Origin: Kaistella faecalis
GTDB taxonomy: Bacteria > Bacteroidota > Bacteroidia > Flavobacteriales > Weeksellaceae
Assembly (NCBI RefSeq): GCF_019195395.1
Contig: NZ_CP078067.1
Span: 2,371,783 to 2,435,782 of the forward strand
DNA: 64,000 nt
Direction: 5' to 3'
The notes under the pieces were generated by a model. The model did no database searches. It was not told where the DNA came from and saw only the letters and a program-made list of their open reading frames with translations. Below, in pieces: positions 45,263-55,455 of this stretch. Positions within the stretch are counted from its first letter, which is position 1. Every line of letters begins with the position of its first letter. The position numbers and the translations under genes are program-made.

Positions 45263-47443
45263 ATGAAATCCACCATATTCAAAAACTTTAATGAAGTTGT
45301 AGAACAGAAGGACATTCTGAAAATTCTCGACGATATCAAAAACGGAACCTACCGCAATGCCATCACTTACCTCCGGAAATCCCTTACTGAAGACAAAAAA
45401 GAAGCTGCAGAAAGAGCCAAAAAATCACTTCCGGCATTCACACCCTCAGCAACCTTTAAAGGCGGTAGAAAAATGGAATTCCTGTCAAATTACAATGCTT
45501 TAGTAGTTCTGGACATCGACAAGATCACCAAAGAAAAGCTTACCGAATCTAAAGAAAACCTGCAGAAAAACGAATTTGTATTTGCGGTATTCACAAGTCC
45601 ATCGGGAAACGGACTGAAAATATTTGTGAAGGTCAGTACCGGGAAAACCGAACACAAAGAAACATTCTTAAAGCTTCAGGAGTACTTCGAAAATCTTTTG
45701 CAGCTGGAAATCGACAAATCAGGCAAAGACATCACCCGACTTTGTTTCTTTTCCTACGATCCTGAACTGTATCTGAATGAGAATTCAAAAGAATTTTCGG
45801 TGACTGAACCACAAGAACAACCTGAGATAAAACCGCCTGCATCAGAACCCAGCATCCAGAACCCAACACCCATCAATTACGATGTACTGTACCATCACTG
45901 CATCCAGTTCACCGAAAAGAAATATCAGTTTATTGAAGGCAGCCGCAATTACTTTGTTTTCACTCTCGCCAACAACCTGAACAGAAAAGGAGTTCCCGAA
46001 TCCTTAGCCCTGGGCTATATCCTCGCCGATTACGACTACAACACCCAGGAAGTAATGACCGCTGTAAAAAGCGCATACTCAAATACCTCCGAACATGCTA
46101 CCGATGACTATCAGCCACAAAAAAAATCCGCAAAATCTGAGCAATCTGCGAGCATAAGGAAAAATTCAGGTGAATCATCCGCGCCAACAAACCAAGAAGG
46201 AATCATGACAATAGAGGAGGAGGAAGAACCCGCCCACATCGACAAGCTCGAAACCTTCTTAAACAATCGCTATAAATTCCGTTACAATGAAGTCTTGGGG
46301 AAACTTGAATACCGGAGAGTAAACGGAAAGACCTGGAAATACATCACCGACTTTAAAGAAAACTCAATCCTGAGAGAAATCCAGAAAGCAAAAGTACGCT
46401 GCAGCATCAACTCCCTCCGGAACCTGCTTCACTCAGACTTCTGCGAAATGTACGATCCCTTCAAAGATTATTTTGAAAATTTGGTGGAATATACGGGTGA
46501 TAAAGACCACATCGAAGAGCTTGCCTTAACTATCACCACCACAAAACCTGATCTCTGGAAAGAATGTTTTAAAAAGTGGTTTGTTGCTATGGTTGCCTGC
46601 GTTATCAACGAAAAGCAAATCAACCAGACAGTAATTGTCTTTTCCGGAAAACAGGGACTGGGTAAAACAACGTGGATAGAAAAGCTAATGCCTCTGGAAC
46701 TGAAGCAGTATATCTTCTCCGGAACCGTAAATCCTAACAATAAAGATACGCTGATCCACCTGGCAGAGTGCATGCTTATTAACCTGGACGAACTCGAAAA
46801 CCTGAACCGTACAGAAATCGGTTCACTCAAAGAACTCATCACTAAAACCCATATCAGAATGCGAAAAGCCTACGGCCACAACAACGAAAACATGCCACGC
46901 CGTGCCAGCTTCGCCGGCAGCGTAAACACCGCCCAGTTCCTTAACGACACCACCGGTTCCCGTCGCTTCTTATGCTTCGAGCTCGAAAACATCGAATACC
47001 AACATGAAGTAGATATAAATCTTTGTTATGCGCAGGCTTATAAATTGTACCAGGACGGTTTCCGCCATTGGTTCAATCAGGAGGAGATCAAAGACATCAA
47101 CGCGAACAATGAACAGTACCAACTTAAAAGCCCTGAGGAAGAATTACTACTTACATGGTTTGAACCAGCCACCAAAGAAACTGCAAATAAATTCTACAAC
47201 ACTTCCCAAATTGCTGTCCGATTAGCAGAACTCGGTAACCTCCATGTGACAGACGGTACCGTAAATAAGATCGGTAAAGCCTTAAAGAAACACGGCTTTC
47301 AGAGATATTCAAAAAACCATGCTTATGTATATCCGGTGAAGGAATTTGATTATGATGAAGTGGATAAAAGAAACCGATCACTGCAAAGTACTGAAAAGCA
47401 GGAATTCATAACCCCAAAGCTTCCGTATCGATTCGAAAATTAG
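45263..47443 (+). CDS. VirE/BT4734-type replication protein (primase-helicase-like)
   Basis: A 726-residue protein of Bacteroidetes mobile elements. The N-terminal 180 residues match the BT4734/VirE_N domain (RKMEFLSNYNALVVLDIDKI, FAVFTSPSGNGLKIFVKVST), which is related to primase-polymerase folds. A middle helical part (about 215-280) resembles a primase C-terminal domain. The VirE P-loop ATPase follows, with Walker A G462-KQGLGKT and LINLDELENL as Walker B. A C-terminal winged-helix-like region ends the protein. It probably primes or unwinds DNA during element replication. The adjacent origin-like repeats at 47465-47727 support this role. Confidence 0.85.
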   Translation: MKSTIFKNFNEVVEQKDILKILDDIKNGTYRNAITYLRKSLTEDKKEAAERAKKSLPAFTPSATFKGGRKMEFLSNYNALVVLDIDKITKEKLTESKENLQKNEFVFAVFTSPSGNGLKIFVKVSTGKTEHKETFLKLQEYFENLLQLEIDKSGKDITRLCFFSYDPELYLNENSKEFSVTEPQEQPEIKPPASEPSIQNPTPINYDVLYHHCIQFTEKKYQFIEGSRNYFVFTLANNLNRKGVPESLALGYILADYDYNTQEVMTAVKSAYSNTSEHATDDYQPQKKSAKSEQSASIRKNSGESSAPTNQEGIMTIEEEEEPAHIDKLETFLNNRYKFRYNEVLGKLEYRRVNGKTWKYITDFKENSILREIQKAKVRCSINSLRNLLHSDFCEMYDPFKDYFENLVEYTGDKDHIEELALTITTTKPDLWKECFKKWFVAMVACVINEKQINQTVIVFSGKQGLGKTTWIEKLMPLELKQYIFSGTVNPNNKDTLIHLAECMLINLDELENLNRTEIGSLKELITKTHIRMRKAYGHNNENMPRRASFAGSVNTAQFLNDTTGSRRFLCFELENIEYQHEVDINLCYAQAYKLYQDGFRHWFNQEEIKDINANNEQYQLKSPEEELLLTWFEPATKETANKFYNTSQIAVRLAELGNLHVTDGTVNKIGKALKKHGFQRYSKNHAYVYPVKEFDYDEVDKRNRSLQSTEKQEFITPKLPYRFEN

Positions 47444-47464
47444 TTAAAAGTAATGTAAATAATA

Positions 47465-47727
47465 CGGTGCAAATATCAATATGTTTTAGCGGTGCAAAAT
47501 GCACCGCTTTGCGTTAAAAGGAGTGAGTAAGATAAGTAAGCACTTTTTGGCTAAAAACTTTTTTTATTTTTTTTCTGAAAAAATACTTCTTAAACCGGTG
47601 CAAATCGACGAAAACAAATCATGCCCTTTCATTAAAATACATTCTTTAGCCTTATTTTAATAAGTAAATTTCTAAACAAAAAAATAAAAATTTTCTTTTG
47701 CCGGAATTTGCTTACTTACTTACTCAC
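47465..47727. repeat. Origin-like region: CGGTGCAAA repeats and a long-range inverted repeat
   Basis: CGGTGCAAA occurs at 47465-47473, 47490-47498 and 47596-47604; the middle copy is within the hairpin AGCGGTGCA / TGCACCGCT (47488-47508). GTGAGTAAGATAAGTAAGCA at 47523-47542 is repeated inverted at 47709-47727 with one base missing, enclosing a very AT-rich stretch of 166 bp. No gene is visible in 47444-47789. The features resemble an origin or a control region of the element; function is inferred. Confidence 0.6.
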
Positions 47728-47789
47728 ATTACGGTTTCTCTTTTTTTCTTCCGTTTGCTCTTTGTATATTTAGCGTTTAAATTTCATAA

Positions 47790-50700
47790 ATGGCAACAAG
47801 CTTTACAAAAGTTCTAGAGAAATATCGCAAAATTTCATTTTCCCAAAGAGACAAAGGGGATCGGTTCGAACGATTAATGAAAGCTTATTTGCTCACTGAT
47901 CCCAAATACACAGCAATATTTAAAAAAGTTTGGATGTGGAATGAATTTCCTTCCAAAGCTGATCTAGGAGGTACAGATACCGGTATCGATCTGGTAGCCT
48001 TAACTTTTGATGGTGATTATTGGGCAATCCAATGTAAATGTTATGAAGAAAATACGGTAATCGATAAAAAAGCTGTTGACACGTTTTTATCTACATCAAG
48101 CAGATCATTCAAGAATGATGATTTACAGACCACACATTTCTCACAATGCTTATGGATTTCCACATCGAATAACTGGACCAATAACGCCACAGAATCTTTA
48201 AAAAACCAAAGACCACCTGTTTCTAGAATAAATATATACGATTTAAATCAGGCACCTGTTGATTGGGAAAAGTTAGAAAATAATATAACTGGGGAACAGG
48301 CAAGAACTAAAAAATACCCACTCAAAGACCATCAGAAAGAAGCTCTGACAAACACACACACTTATTTTAAGGAAAATGACCGTGGTAAACTTATCATGGC
48401 CTGCGGTACAGGTAAAACCTTTACATCACTTCGAATTGCAGAAAATGAAACCTCTGGAAAAGGTCTTATTCTTTTCCTGGTTCCTTCCATAGCATTACTA
48501 GGACAAACGCTTAATGAGTGGAGTGCCCAGGCGATGGAAAAAATTAATCCTATTTGTATTTGCTCGGACCCGGAAATTACCAAGAAAAAAACTAAAGTTG
48601 AGGATATCGATACTACGTCGGTAATAGATTTGGCCTTACCGGCCTCCACTAATGTGCCGAATATTATTCAGCAGTTTCATAGATTGAAATCACATGACAA
48701 CGGAGGGATGACGGTAGTTTTCTCAACTTACCAATCTATTGAAGTTATTGCAAAAGCACAGGCAGAATTAGGTAAAATATTTCCTGAGTATGCGGAGTTT
48801 GATCTCATTATTTGCGACGAAGCTCACAGAACCACAGGTGCCAAATTAGCGTCAGAAGACGAATCTGCCTTCACCAAAGTCCACGATAACGAGTTTCTTA
48901 AAGCTAAAAAGAGGCTTTACATGACGGCCACCCCACGGTTATACGACCAGGAGACAAAAAGTAAAGCTGCTCAGGCAGAAGCGCTCTTATGGTCAATGGA
49001 TGATGAAAAAATCTATGGTGAGGAAATCTACAGAATTGGTTTTGGGGAAGCGGTAGGAAGAAAACTTCTTACTGATTACAAAGTTCTTATTCTAACATTA
49101 AGTGAAACTGACGTGCCACCGGTTATTCAGCAAATGATATCCAATGGAGAAAGTGAAATCCGTGTTGATGATATGCCGAAGCTTATTGGCTGCATTAATG
49201 CATTATCTAAACAGGTTTTGGGCGACGAAGGTTTGCTAAAAGCTACCGATCCTAACCCTATGCGTAGAGCGGTCGCGTTTTGTTCTACAATTGCTAATTC
49301 GAAAACAATTACCCAGACTTTAAATTCTGTTTCGGATACCTATATTGATACACTTCCCGAGGAAAGCAATGTTAATACGGTTTCAGTTTCCTCAGATCAT
49401 ATTGATGGTACCATGTCGGCAACAGAGCGTAACAAACTCTTGGATTGGTTGAAAGACGAACCGGAAGATAATGAATGCCGTGTACTTACAAACGTACGCT
49501 GCTTAAGCGAAGGTGTTGATGTGCCTTCCCTGGATGCAGTGATGTTCCTTTCCGCTCGGAATAGCCAGGTAGATGTGGTGCAGTCAGTTGGTCGTGTGAT
49601 GCGTTTATCCGAAGGAAAGCAGTACGGTTACATTATTATCCCCGTCGTCGTTCCCACCACAATAAGTGCAGAAGAAGCATTGGATGATAACGAACGGTTT
49701 AAAGTGGTTTGGACAGTTCTAAACGCACTTCGTGCTCACGATGACCGTTTCAACGCAACAGTAAACAAAATCGAATTAAATAAGAAAAAACCATCCAATA
49801 TTTTAGTGGGCGGAGTCGCAACCGGTTTTTCTCCCGACGGCAAACCCTACGAGAAAGGCGCTTACGATGGTGGTTCAACTGAAGTGTTGGAAAAACAGCT
49901 GAAAATCCAGTTCGAGGAACTTCAGAATGCAGTGTTCGCACGTATGGTCCAGAAGGTCGGCGATCGCCGTTACTGGGAGCAGTGGGCTAAATCCGTTGGG
50001 GATATTGCAGCCAGACAAAAGGAACGCATCATTCAGCTCATTGTAGATTCTCCTAAACATGCTAAGGAATTCGAACGCTTCCTGAAGGGGTTACGCAAAA
50101 GCATTAACCCTTCCATAGAACAGGAACAGGCGGTTGATATGCTTTCTCAACACATCATTACAAAACCTGTTTTTGAAGCGTTGTTCGATGGATATTCGTT
50201 TGTTCAGAATAATCCCATGAGTAAATCAATGCAGAAGATGCTAGATTTATTGGAAGAACAAACAATTGATGAAGATGTTAAAACTTTAGAATCATTCTAC
50301 GAATCCGTAAAAATGCGGGCTTCGGGGATTGATAATGCTGAAGGCAAACAGAAAATCATCTTAGAATTATACGATAAGTTCTTTAAAACCGCCTTCCCTA
50401 AAATGGTTGAGCAGTTAGGAATTGTCTACACCCCAACCGAAGTGGTCGATTTTATTATTCACTCCGTTGCAGATGTACTTCAAAAAGAATTTAACCGGAA
50501 TATTTCAGATGAAAATGTACACATTCTTGATCCATTTACTGGTACAGGAACCTTCATTACCAGATTACTCCAAAGTGGTGTAATCAGACCGGAAGATTTA
50601 GAAAGAAAATACAAGAAAGAAATTCACGCAAATGAAATTGTCTTGTTGGCTTATTACATTGCTTCAATAAACATCGAAAATGTATTCCATGACTTAACTC

Positions 50701-52640
50701 CTGATCCCGATGATGGTATTGGCAAGGAAGTCTATCATCCTTTTGATGGTATTTGTTTAACCGATACTTTCCAGCTGGGTGAAACAAAAGAGGGCGAACA
50801 GTTATTTGATGAAATGTTTCCGCAAAACTCAAAAAGAGTTCAGGATCAGCAGAAAACCCCTCTCCGAATCATAGTGGGTAATCCTCCTTATTCAATTGGT
50901 CAAAAATCTGCGAATGATAATGCAAAAAACCAATCATACCCAAGATTAGATAAAAAAATTGCAACCACCTATGCAAAAGAATCGAATGCTGGCCTGAATA
51001 AATCTTTATACGATGCTTATATAAAAGCCTTTAGATGGAGTACCGATCGGTTAGATCCAAAACATGGGGGTATCATTTCTTTTGTGTCAAATGGGGCATG
51101 GTTAGATGGTAATTCTACTGATGGTTTCAGGAAATCTCTGGAAAAAGAATTCGACTCTATTTATATTTTTAACCTTCGGGGTAATGCAAGAACTAGTAAT
51201 GAACAAAGAAGAAAGGAAGCAGGCAATGTTTTTAAAGAAGGTAGCAGAACCCCTATCGCAATAACTCTTCTAGTAAAAAATCCTGAAGCAAAAAGAGAGA
51301 AAGCTAAAATCTATTATAAAGACATTGGTGATTATCTTTCAAAGGATGAAAAATTAAAAATTATCTCAGAAAATAAGTCTTTCATAAATAGGGATTTAGG
51401 ATTACAAGAATTACAAACAAATGAGCATGGCGATTGGATTAATCACAGAAATTCTGCTTTTGATGATTTTGTCCAATTACAACCAAATAAAAAATATTTG
51501 ACATCAGAAAAAAGCTTTTTCATATCTCAAAGTTTGGGAACTGCAACTAATAGAGATGCTTGGGTTTATAACTTTTCAAAAAAAACATTAAGAAATAATA
51601 TTAATAAAACTATCAATTATTACAATGAAAATTGCAATAATTTACTAACCGATAAATCATTAAAAATTAATAAAGATTCAAAATTAGGAAATTGGACAAG
51701 AGATTGGCAAAATGCAATTTCTAAAGGAAAATTATTTGTTGAAAATGAAAATGAATACAAAACCACTTTATATAGACCATTTACTAAAATAAACTCTTAT
51801 TTTGATGATGATTTAAACCAAGAAAGATACCAATTGCCAAAAATATTTTCAGGTAAAAATATTGCTATTTCTGTCGTTGGTACTGGGGGAAGTAAGAATT
51901 TTTCAGTTATCATTACAGCTTTAATTCCAGACTTGCAATTAATGTCTAATGGACAAATCTTCCCACTATATTATTACGAAGAACCAAAAACAATCCAAAA
52001 AGGCTTATTTGACGATCCTAGTGAATCTGATTATGTTAGACGAGATGCAATTTCAGATTTTATATACGAACAGGCAAAGAAACAGTATGGTAAAAATGTA
52101 ACCAAAGAAGACATTTTTTATTACGTGTATGGATTTCTGCATTCAAAAGATTACAGAGAAACTTTTGCTGCCGATCTAAAGAAGATGCTTCCAAAACTCC
52201 CTTTACTGGAGGATGTGAAAGACTTTTGGGCATTCTCCAAAGCTGGGCGTCAATTGGCAGCTTTACATCTGGATTATGAAGCTGTTCCTGCCTATCCTGG
52301 CGTTTCAGTAACAGAAAGCAACAATTACCAGGTGACAAAAATGAAGTTCCCTAAAAAGGACCAGAAAGACAAGATCATCTATAATAGCAACATAGTAATT
52401 TCAAACATTCCGGCAAAAGCCTATGAGTATGTTGTAAATGGTAAATCAGCCATCGAATGGATTATGGAACGCTACCAAATCACCACGCACAAAGATTCAG
52501 GAATCACAAATAATCCGAACGATTGGGCTGCTGAAGTAGGCAATCAACGGTATATTTTAGATTTACTTCTGAGTATTATTAATGTTTCCATACAGACAGT
52601 CGATATTGTAAACGATCTTCCAAAATTAAATTTTGAATAA
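47790..52640 (+). CDS. Type ISP single-polypeptide restriction-modification enzyme
   Basis: One 1616-residue chain with all activities. In order: an Mrr-like PD-(D/E)XK nuclease (GGTDTGIDLVAL with D67, then AIQCKCYEE with Q81-C-K83); a superfamily 2 translocase with Walker A ACGTGKT (204-210), DEAH at 343-346 and motif VI SVGRVMRLSEG; a helical coupler; a gamma-class N6-adenine methyltransferase with DPFTGTGTF (914-) and NPPY (1031-1034); and a C-terminal target recognition domain. Size and order match LlaGI/LlaBIII-type enzymes. It would methylate one strand of an asymmetric site and translocate to cut unmodified phage DNA. The TRD portion (about 51300-52000) is more AT-rich than the rest, as expected for a diversifying region. 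Confidence 0.92.
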   Translation: MATSFTKVLEKYRKISFSQRDKGDRFERLMKAYLLTDPKYTAIFKKVWMWNEFPSKADLGGTDTGIDLVALTFDGDYWAIQCKCYEENTVIDKKAVDTFLSTSSRSFKNDDLQTTHFSQCLWISTSNNWTNNATESLKNQRPPVSRINIYDLNQAPVDWEKLENNITGEQARTKKYPLKDHQKEALTNTHTYFKENDRGKLIMACGTGKTFTSLRIAENETSGKGLILFLVPSIALLGQTLNEWSAQAMEKINPICICSDPEITKKKTKVEDIDTTSVIDLALPASTNVPNIIQQFHRLKSHDNGGMTVVFSTYQSIEVIAKAQAELGKIFPEYAEFDLIICDEAHRTTGAKLASEDESAFTKVHDNEFLKAKKRLYMTATPRLYDQETKSKAAQAEALLWSMDDEKIYGEEIYRIGFGEAVGRKLLTDYKVLILTLSETDVPPVIQQMISNGESEIRVDDMPKLIGCINALSKQVLGDEGLLKATDPNPMRRAVAFCSTIANSKTITQTLNSVSDTYIDTLPEESNVNTVSVSSDHIDGTMSATERNKLLDWLKDEPEDNECRVLTNVRCLSEGVDVPSLDAVMFLSARNSQVDVVQSVGRVMRLSEGKQYGYIIIPVVVPTTISAEEALDDNERFKVVWTVLNALRAHDDRFNATVNKIELNKKKPSNILVGGVATGFSPDGKPYEKGAYDGGSTEVLEKQLKIQFEELQNAVFARMVQKVGDRRYWEQWAKSVGDIAARQKERIIQLIVDSPKHAKEFERFLKGLRKSINPSIEQEQAVDMLSQHIITKPVFEALFDGYSFVQNNPMSKSMQKMLDLLEEQTIDEDVKTLESFYESVKMRASGIDNAEGKQKIILELYDKFFKTAFPKMVEQLGIVYTPTEVVDFIIHSVADVLQKEFNRNISDENVHILDPFTGTGTFITRLLQSGVIRPEDLERKYKKEIHANEIVLLAYYIASINIENVFHDLTPDPDDGIGKEVYHPFDGICLTDTFQLGETKEGEQLFDEMFPQNSKRVQDQQKTPLRIIVGNPPYSIGQKSANDNAKNQSYPRLDKKIATTYAKESNAGLNKSLYDAYIKAFRWSTDRLDPKHGGIISFVSNGAWLDGNSTDGFRKSLEKEFDSIYIFNLRGNARTSNEQRRKEAGNVFKEGSRTPIAITLLVKNPEAKREKAKIYYKDIGDYLSKDEKLKIISENKSFINRDLGLQELQTNEHGDWINHRNSAFDDFVQLQPNKKYLTSEKSFFISQSLGTATNRDAWVYNFSKKTLRNNINKTINYYNENCNNLLTDKSLKINKDSKLGNWTRDWQNAISKGKLFVENENEYKTTLYRPFTKINSYFDDDLNQERYQLPKIFSGKNIAISVVGTGGSKNFSVIITALIPDLQLMSNGQIFPLYYYEEPKTIQKGLFDDPSESDYVRRDAISDFIYEQAKKQYGKNVTKEDIFYYVYGFLHSKDYRETFAADLKKMLPKLPLLEDVKDFWAFSKAGRQLAALHLDYEAVPAYPGVSVTESNNYQVTKMKFPKKDQKDKIIYNSNIVISNIPAKAYEYVVNGKSAIEWIMERYQITTHKDSGITNNPNDWAAEVGNQRYILDLLLSIINVSIQTVDIVNDLPKLNFE

Positions 52641-52646
52641 ATATTG

Positions 52647-54584
52647 ATGCAGCATAGAGTTTACTTTTATTCTAAATATGACGGTTCTATTTTCAGCTCC
52701 TTAACAAGGATTGGAACGATCATGACAACTCTAGATCTGATAAATATTACTGACGTTAATGATATACTTGAATTGTATCAAGTTCTGATTTTTTTTGATC
52801 ATAACCTATTTCCAAACACCTGGACCAGTATTGAGGTAGAAGAAAATAAATTAAAAATTCCCGCAATTAAGAAAGCTATTATTTCATTTTTCATCAATAA
52901 AAATTCTTCAACATTATATCAAAGTTACACAGAGGTGGATTTCCAGCTAAAGAATAGTTTTTGGCAAATTATTGACAAGTTTAATTTTCATCAATTAATA
53001 TCATCAGAAGATTTTTCTTCTATTCTCGTTAACTGTAATCATTTAATTTCTGAAGTTTTACAGCATAAAAAATTAGTTGATATATTTAAAAATGAGATTA
53101 AGAACTATTTACTGTCACATCCAATTTTATCTGCTGAGATAATTCTGCGCGAATATGAGGAAAAAAGGGATGATAATTCATCACGACTATATTTACCTTC
53201 CACTTTAAGTTTGGCTGACAAGGAAGATATCATTTTACAATACATAAGCGCGCCGAGTCCAAACTTAAATTATTTAGATCTAATTATACATTCTAAATCT
53301 GACGATAATTTAAAATTACATGACCGTACGAAATTAAATGCAAAAAAAAGGTCGGCTCAAATTACTCAAGAATTTTTCGAACAAAATACTGGAATAACTT
53401 ATGGTGTTTCAATTGTATTGAATAAGGACTCGGAAATCCCACAAGAGATTAGATCTCATGATGGTAAATTAGAAGTTACATTTGGGGGGAAATTTTTAGA
53501 CAACATTACCGGCAAAACAGAATTATTTGAGTATATCAAAGAAAACATGTTTATCTTGGATAAGCTTAATTGCATTGATTTAGTGAAAAGGAAATCGGAA
53601 ATATCAACCTTTGAAGGCATTTTTATGTCCTCGAGAAATGCTTATAACCCTGGTGTTTCCTTTAATCAAAAACTGATGATAATTCAAGGTTCAATACAAA
53701 TGTTTCAGCTCTATTTAAAAAAAAGAGAGTTATCGCTGGAAGATCTGCTGCTACATTATGTAAACGTCGTCCTGAACTCTAAATATAAAGTCAATAAATT
53801 TCATGTCAAATTAAATATTTCTTCTGAAAGCTATTTAGATAAAATTTTAACAGCGATCCCACAAATTGATTCGCTACTTAAGCAGTATAAAATATTTGTC
53901 GAAGATGGTCATATAGACAGCGATTTATTGCAGATCAGTTCTAAGCCACTAATATTTTCAGAAATTCCAAGTAAATCTGAAAAAAAATATTATTATCCTA
54001 ACCAGGACAAGCTTTCGAAAATTTTCAACAATTTCTTTGCAGAAATTGGTATTTTTTATCATCCCGAGTTGTTTAATAGTGAGTATGATAATTTCTATAG
54101 TTTTCTTATAAAAAATGATGTTCGTGTTGCTCAATTTGATGACTTTCAACAACGTGGTCTGGAAGAATTAATAGAAGAAAATTACCTCTTTATTGATGAT
54201 AATGGTTTTCTACGAATTAGAAACGAGGCTTTCTTCGTTACCCTTCACGTCTTATACAAATTTGAGGTAGTAAATTATTTCTCTTTACATTATTTACTTC
54301 GACCATCGATGGAAATGCTTAATAATTTTGAGATGGTTACTCATGAGAAAAAATTATTTACAAAAGGGGAAAGTGATTTATTGAACTTTATCTTAAACAA
54401 ATCGCGTTTTACAGATGGCTATGATATTCGTAACAAATATATGCATGGTACAAATCCTTTAGATGAAGAAATCATAAAAAATCACTATAATATTGTTTTA
54501 ATGGTTTTAATAATGATAGTTTTTAAGATCGAGAACGATTTAAAAGCATCGCAGCCTAAACTCATACTCACTTTAGAAATATAA
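52647..54584 (+). CDS. Large protein with C-terminal HEPN-like (DUF4209-type) domain
   Basis: A 645-residue protein starting 6 bp after the restriction enzyme stop, almost surely cotranscribed (ATG 52647). The N-terminal 500 residues are helical and not recognised. The C-terminus has YDIRNKYMHGTNPLDEEI with R595-x4-H600, the RX4-6H motif of HEPN RNases, and the context (helical bundle, NKYMHG) resembles DUF4209. HEPN proteins frequently act as RNase toxins or abortive-infection effectors. The tight link to the type ISP enzyme suggests a back-up defence or a partner; this pairing is inferred. No immunity gene is visible. Confidence 0.72.
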   Translation: MQHRVYFYSKYDGSIFSSLTRIGTIMTTLDLINITDVNDILELYQVLIFFDHNLFPNTWTSIEVEENKLKIPAIKKAIISFFINKNSSTLYQSYTEVDFQLKNSFWQIIDKFNFHQLISSEDFSSILVNCNHLISEVLQHKKLVDIFKNEIKNYLLSHPILSAEIILREYEEKRDDNSSRLYLPSTLSLADKEDIILQYISAPSPNLNYLDLIIHSKSDDNLKLHDRTKLNAKKRSAQITQEFFEQNTGITYGVSIVLNKDSEIPQEIRSHDGKLEVTFGGKFLDNITGKTELFEYIKENMFILDKLNCIDLVKRKSEISTFEGIFMSSRNAYNPGVSFNQKLMIIQGSIQMFQLYLKKRELSLEDLLLHYVNVVLNSKYKVNKFHVKLNISSESYLDKILTAIPQIDSLLKQYKIFVEDGHIDSDLLQISSKPLIFSEIPSKSEKKYYYPNQDKLSKIFNNFFAEIGIFYHPELFNSEYDNFYSFLIKNDVRVAQFDDFQQRGLEELIEENYLFIDDNGFLRIRNEAFFVTLHVLYKFEVVNYFSLHYLLRPSMEMLNNFEMVTHEKKLFTKGESDLLNFILNKSRFTDGYDIRNKYMHGTNPLDEEIIKNHYNIVLMVLIMIVFKIENDLKASQPKLILTLEI

Positions 54585-54611
54585 ACTTATACAATAAAAA
54601 TTTATCTTTTC

Positions 54612-54722
54612 ATGGAAACCGCAATACGCACAATCAGGAAAATTCAAGATTGGAACGAAACTGAAATACAAAAAAGAGCTGACTATTTGTACAACCAGGC
54701 AATAAAAATCTGGCAGGAATAA
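54612..54722 (+). CDS. 36-residue peptide resembling a nuclease C-terminal tail
   Basis: Short reading frame METAIRTIRKIQDWNETEIQ, then KRADYLYNQAIKIWQE. The pattern W-x-E-x-x-I-x-x-R-x-x-x-L...A-x-x-I-W resembles the end of DUF1524/GmrSD-type HNH nucleases. It may be the remains of a lost defence gene or a small real peptide. It lies 27 bp after the HEPN-like gene on the same strand. Confidence 0.35.
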   Translation: METAIRTIRKIQDWNETEIQKRADYLYNQAIKIWQE

Positions 54723-54791
54723 AATTAATCTGCTAATTCAAATCTTACATTGCTCTCTCACATCAACGAATACATAACTCAAAAAAATCTT

Positions 54792-55361
54792 ATGAAACAA
54801 TTATATTTATTACTCCTTCTGATGCTACCTGCTTTACATTTATATAGTCAAAATTCTAGTTATGCAAAATGCATCGCTGAAAGTGCAGAATTACCTTTGC
54901 AGAAAGTCAAAGACCAGATTAAACAGAAAAAAAATCTACAAGACCTTAAGGTTTTTAGTGCCGAACAGACAGTACATCTGGAAACGTGGTCAAACATTAA
55001 GAATGTCTGTCACAATTCGTACGGTGATCACCCAGATTTTAAAGAAGCAGATTTATACAATAGGTTTTTTAGTTCTATTGGTGCCAAGACAATGTATGAT
55101 CCATCGGAAATTAAAAAAATCGCTCCTGAAATTATTTCCCAGTATATATGCCTCAAGAAAAACTATGGTTTACGCTATGATATTGAGCCAGAATTTTTAT
55201 CCGAGAAAGAATATTATAAAAAATACGCGGACACTGCAACTAATTACAATCCGACGCAGTATTCATTTATGCAGAGTCTAATGAATAGTAACTATGACTA
55301 TCGTCTGCAGGTACAAAAGAAAATGTCCAAATGCATTTCAAAAAATGATGTGGATTGGTAA
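54792..55361 (+). CDS. Secreted hypothetical protein
   Basis: 189 residues from ATG 54792, chosen because it begins a clear signal peptide (MKQLYLLLLLMLPALHLYSQ); an upstream in-frame ATG at 54750 would add 14 polar residues. The mature part is helical and hydrophilic, with three cysteines (AKCIAES, NVCHNSY, QYICLKK) plus one near the end (SKCISK). No family recognised. It stands between the defence genes and umuD. Confidence 0.7.
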   Translation: MKQLYLLLLLMLPALHLYSQNSSYAKCIAESAELPLQKVKDQIKQKKNLQDLKVFSAEQTVHLETWSNIKNVCHNSYGDHPDFKEADLYNRFFSSIGAKTMYDPSEIKKIAPEIISQYICLKKNYGLRYDIEPEFLSEKEYYKKYADTATNYNPTQYSFMQSLMNSNYDYRLQVQKKMSKCISKNDVDW

Positions 55362-55443
55362 TTATTGTTTTTTGGTTTGATACACTTATTTCATCATTTC
55401 ATAAATTTTTTGACTTAAATATTTTTAAAATTTTTATTGTCAT

Positions 55444-55451
55444 TAACTTTG
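55444..55451 (+). promoter_or_regulatory. -7 element of umuD, placed for a leaderless message
   Basis: TAACTTTG ends 4 bp before the ATG at 55456, so transcription would begin at or next to the start codon. No TTG is seen at the usual -33 distance; a damage-responsive activator might replace it. Confidence 0.45.
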
Positions 55452-55455
55452 CCCC

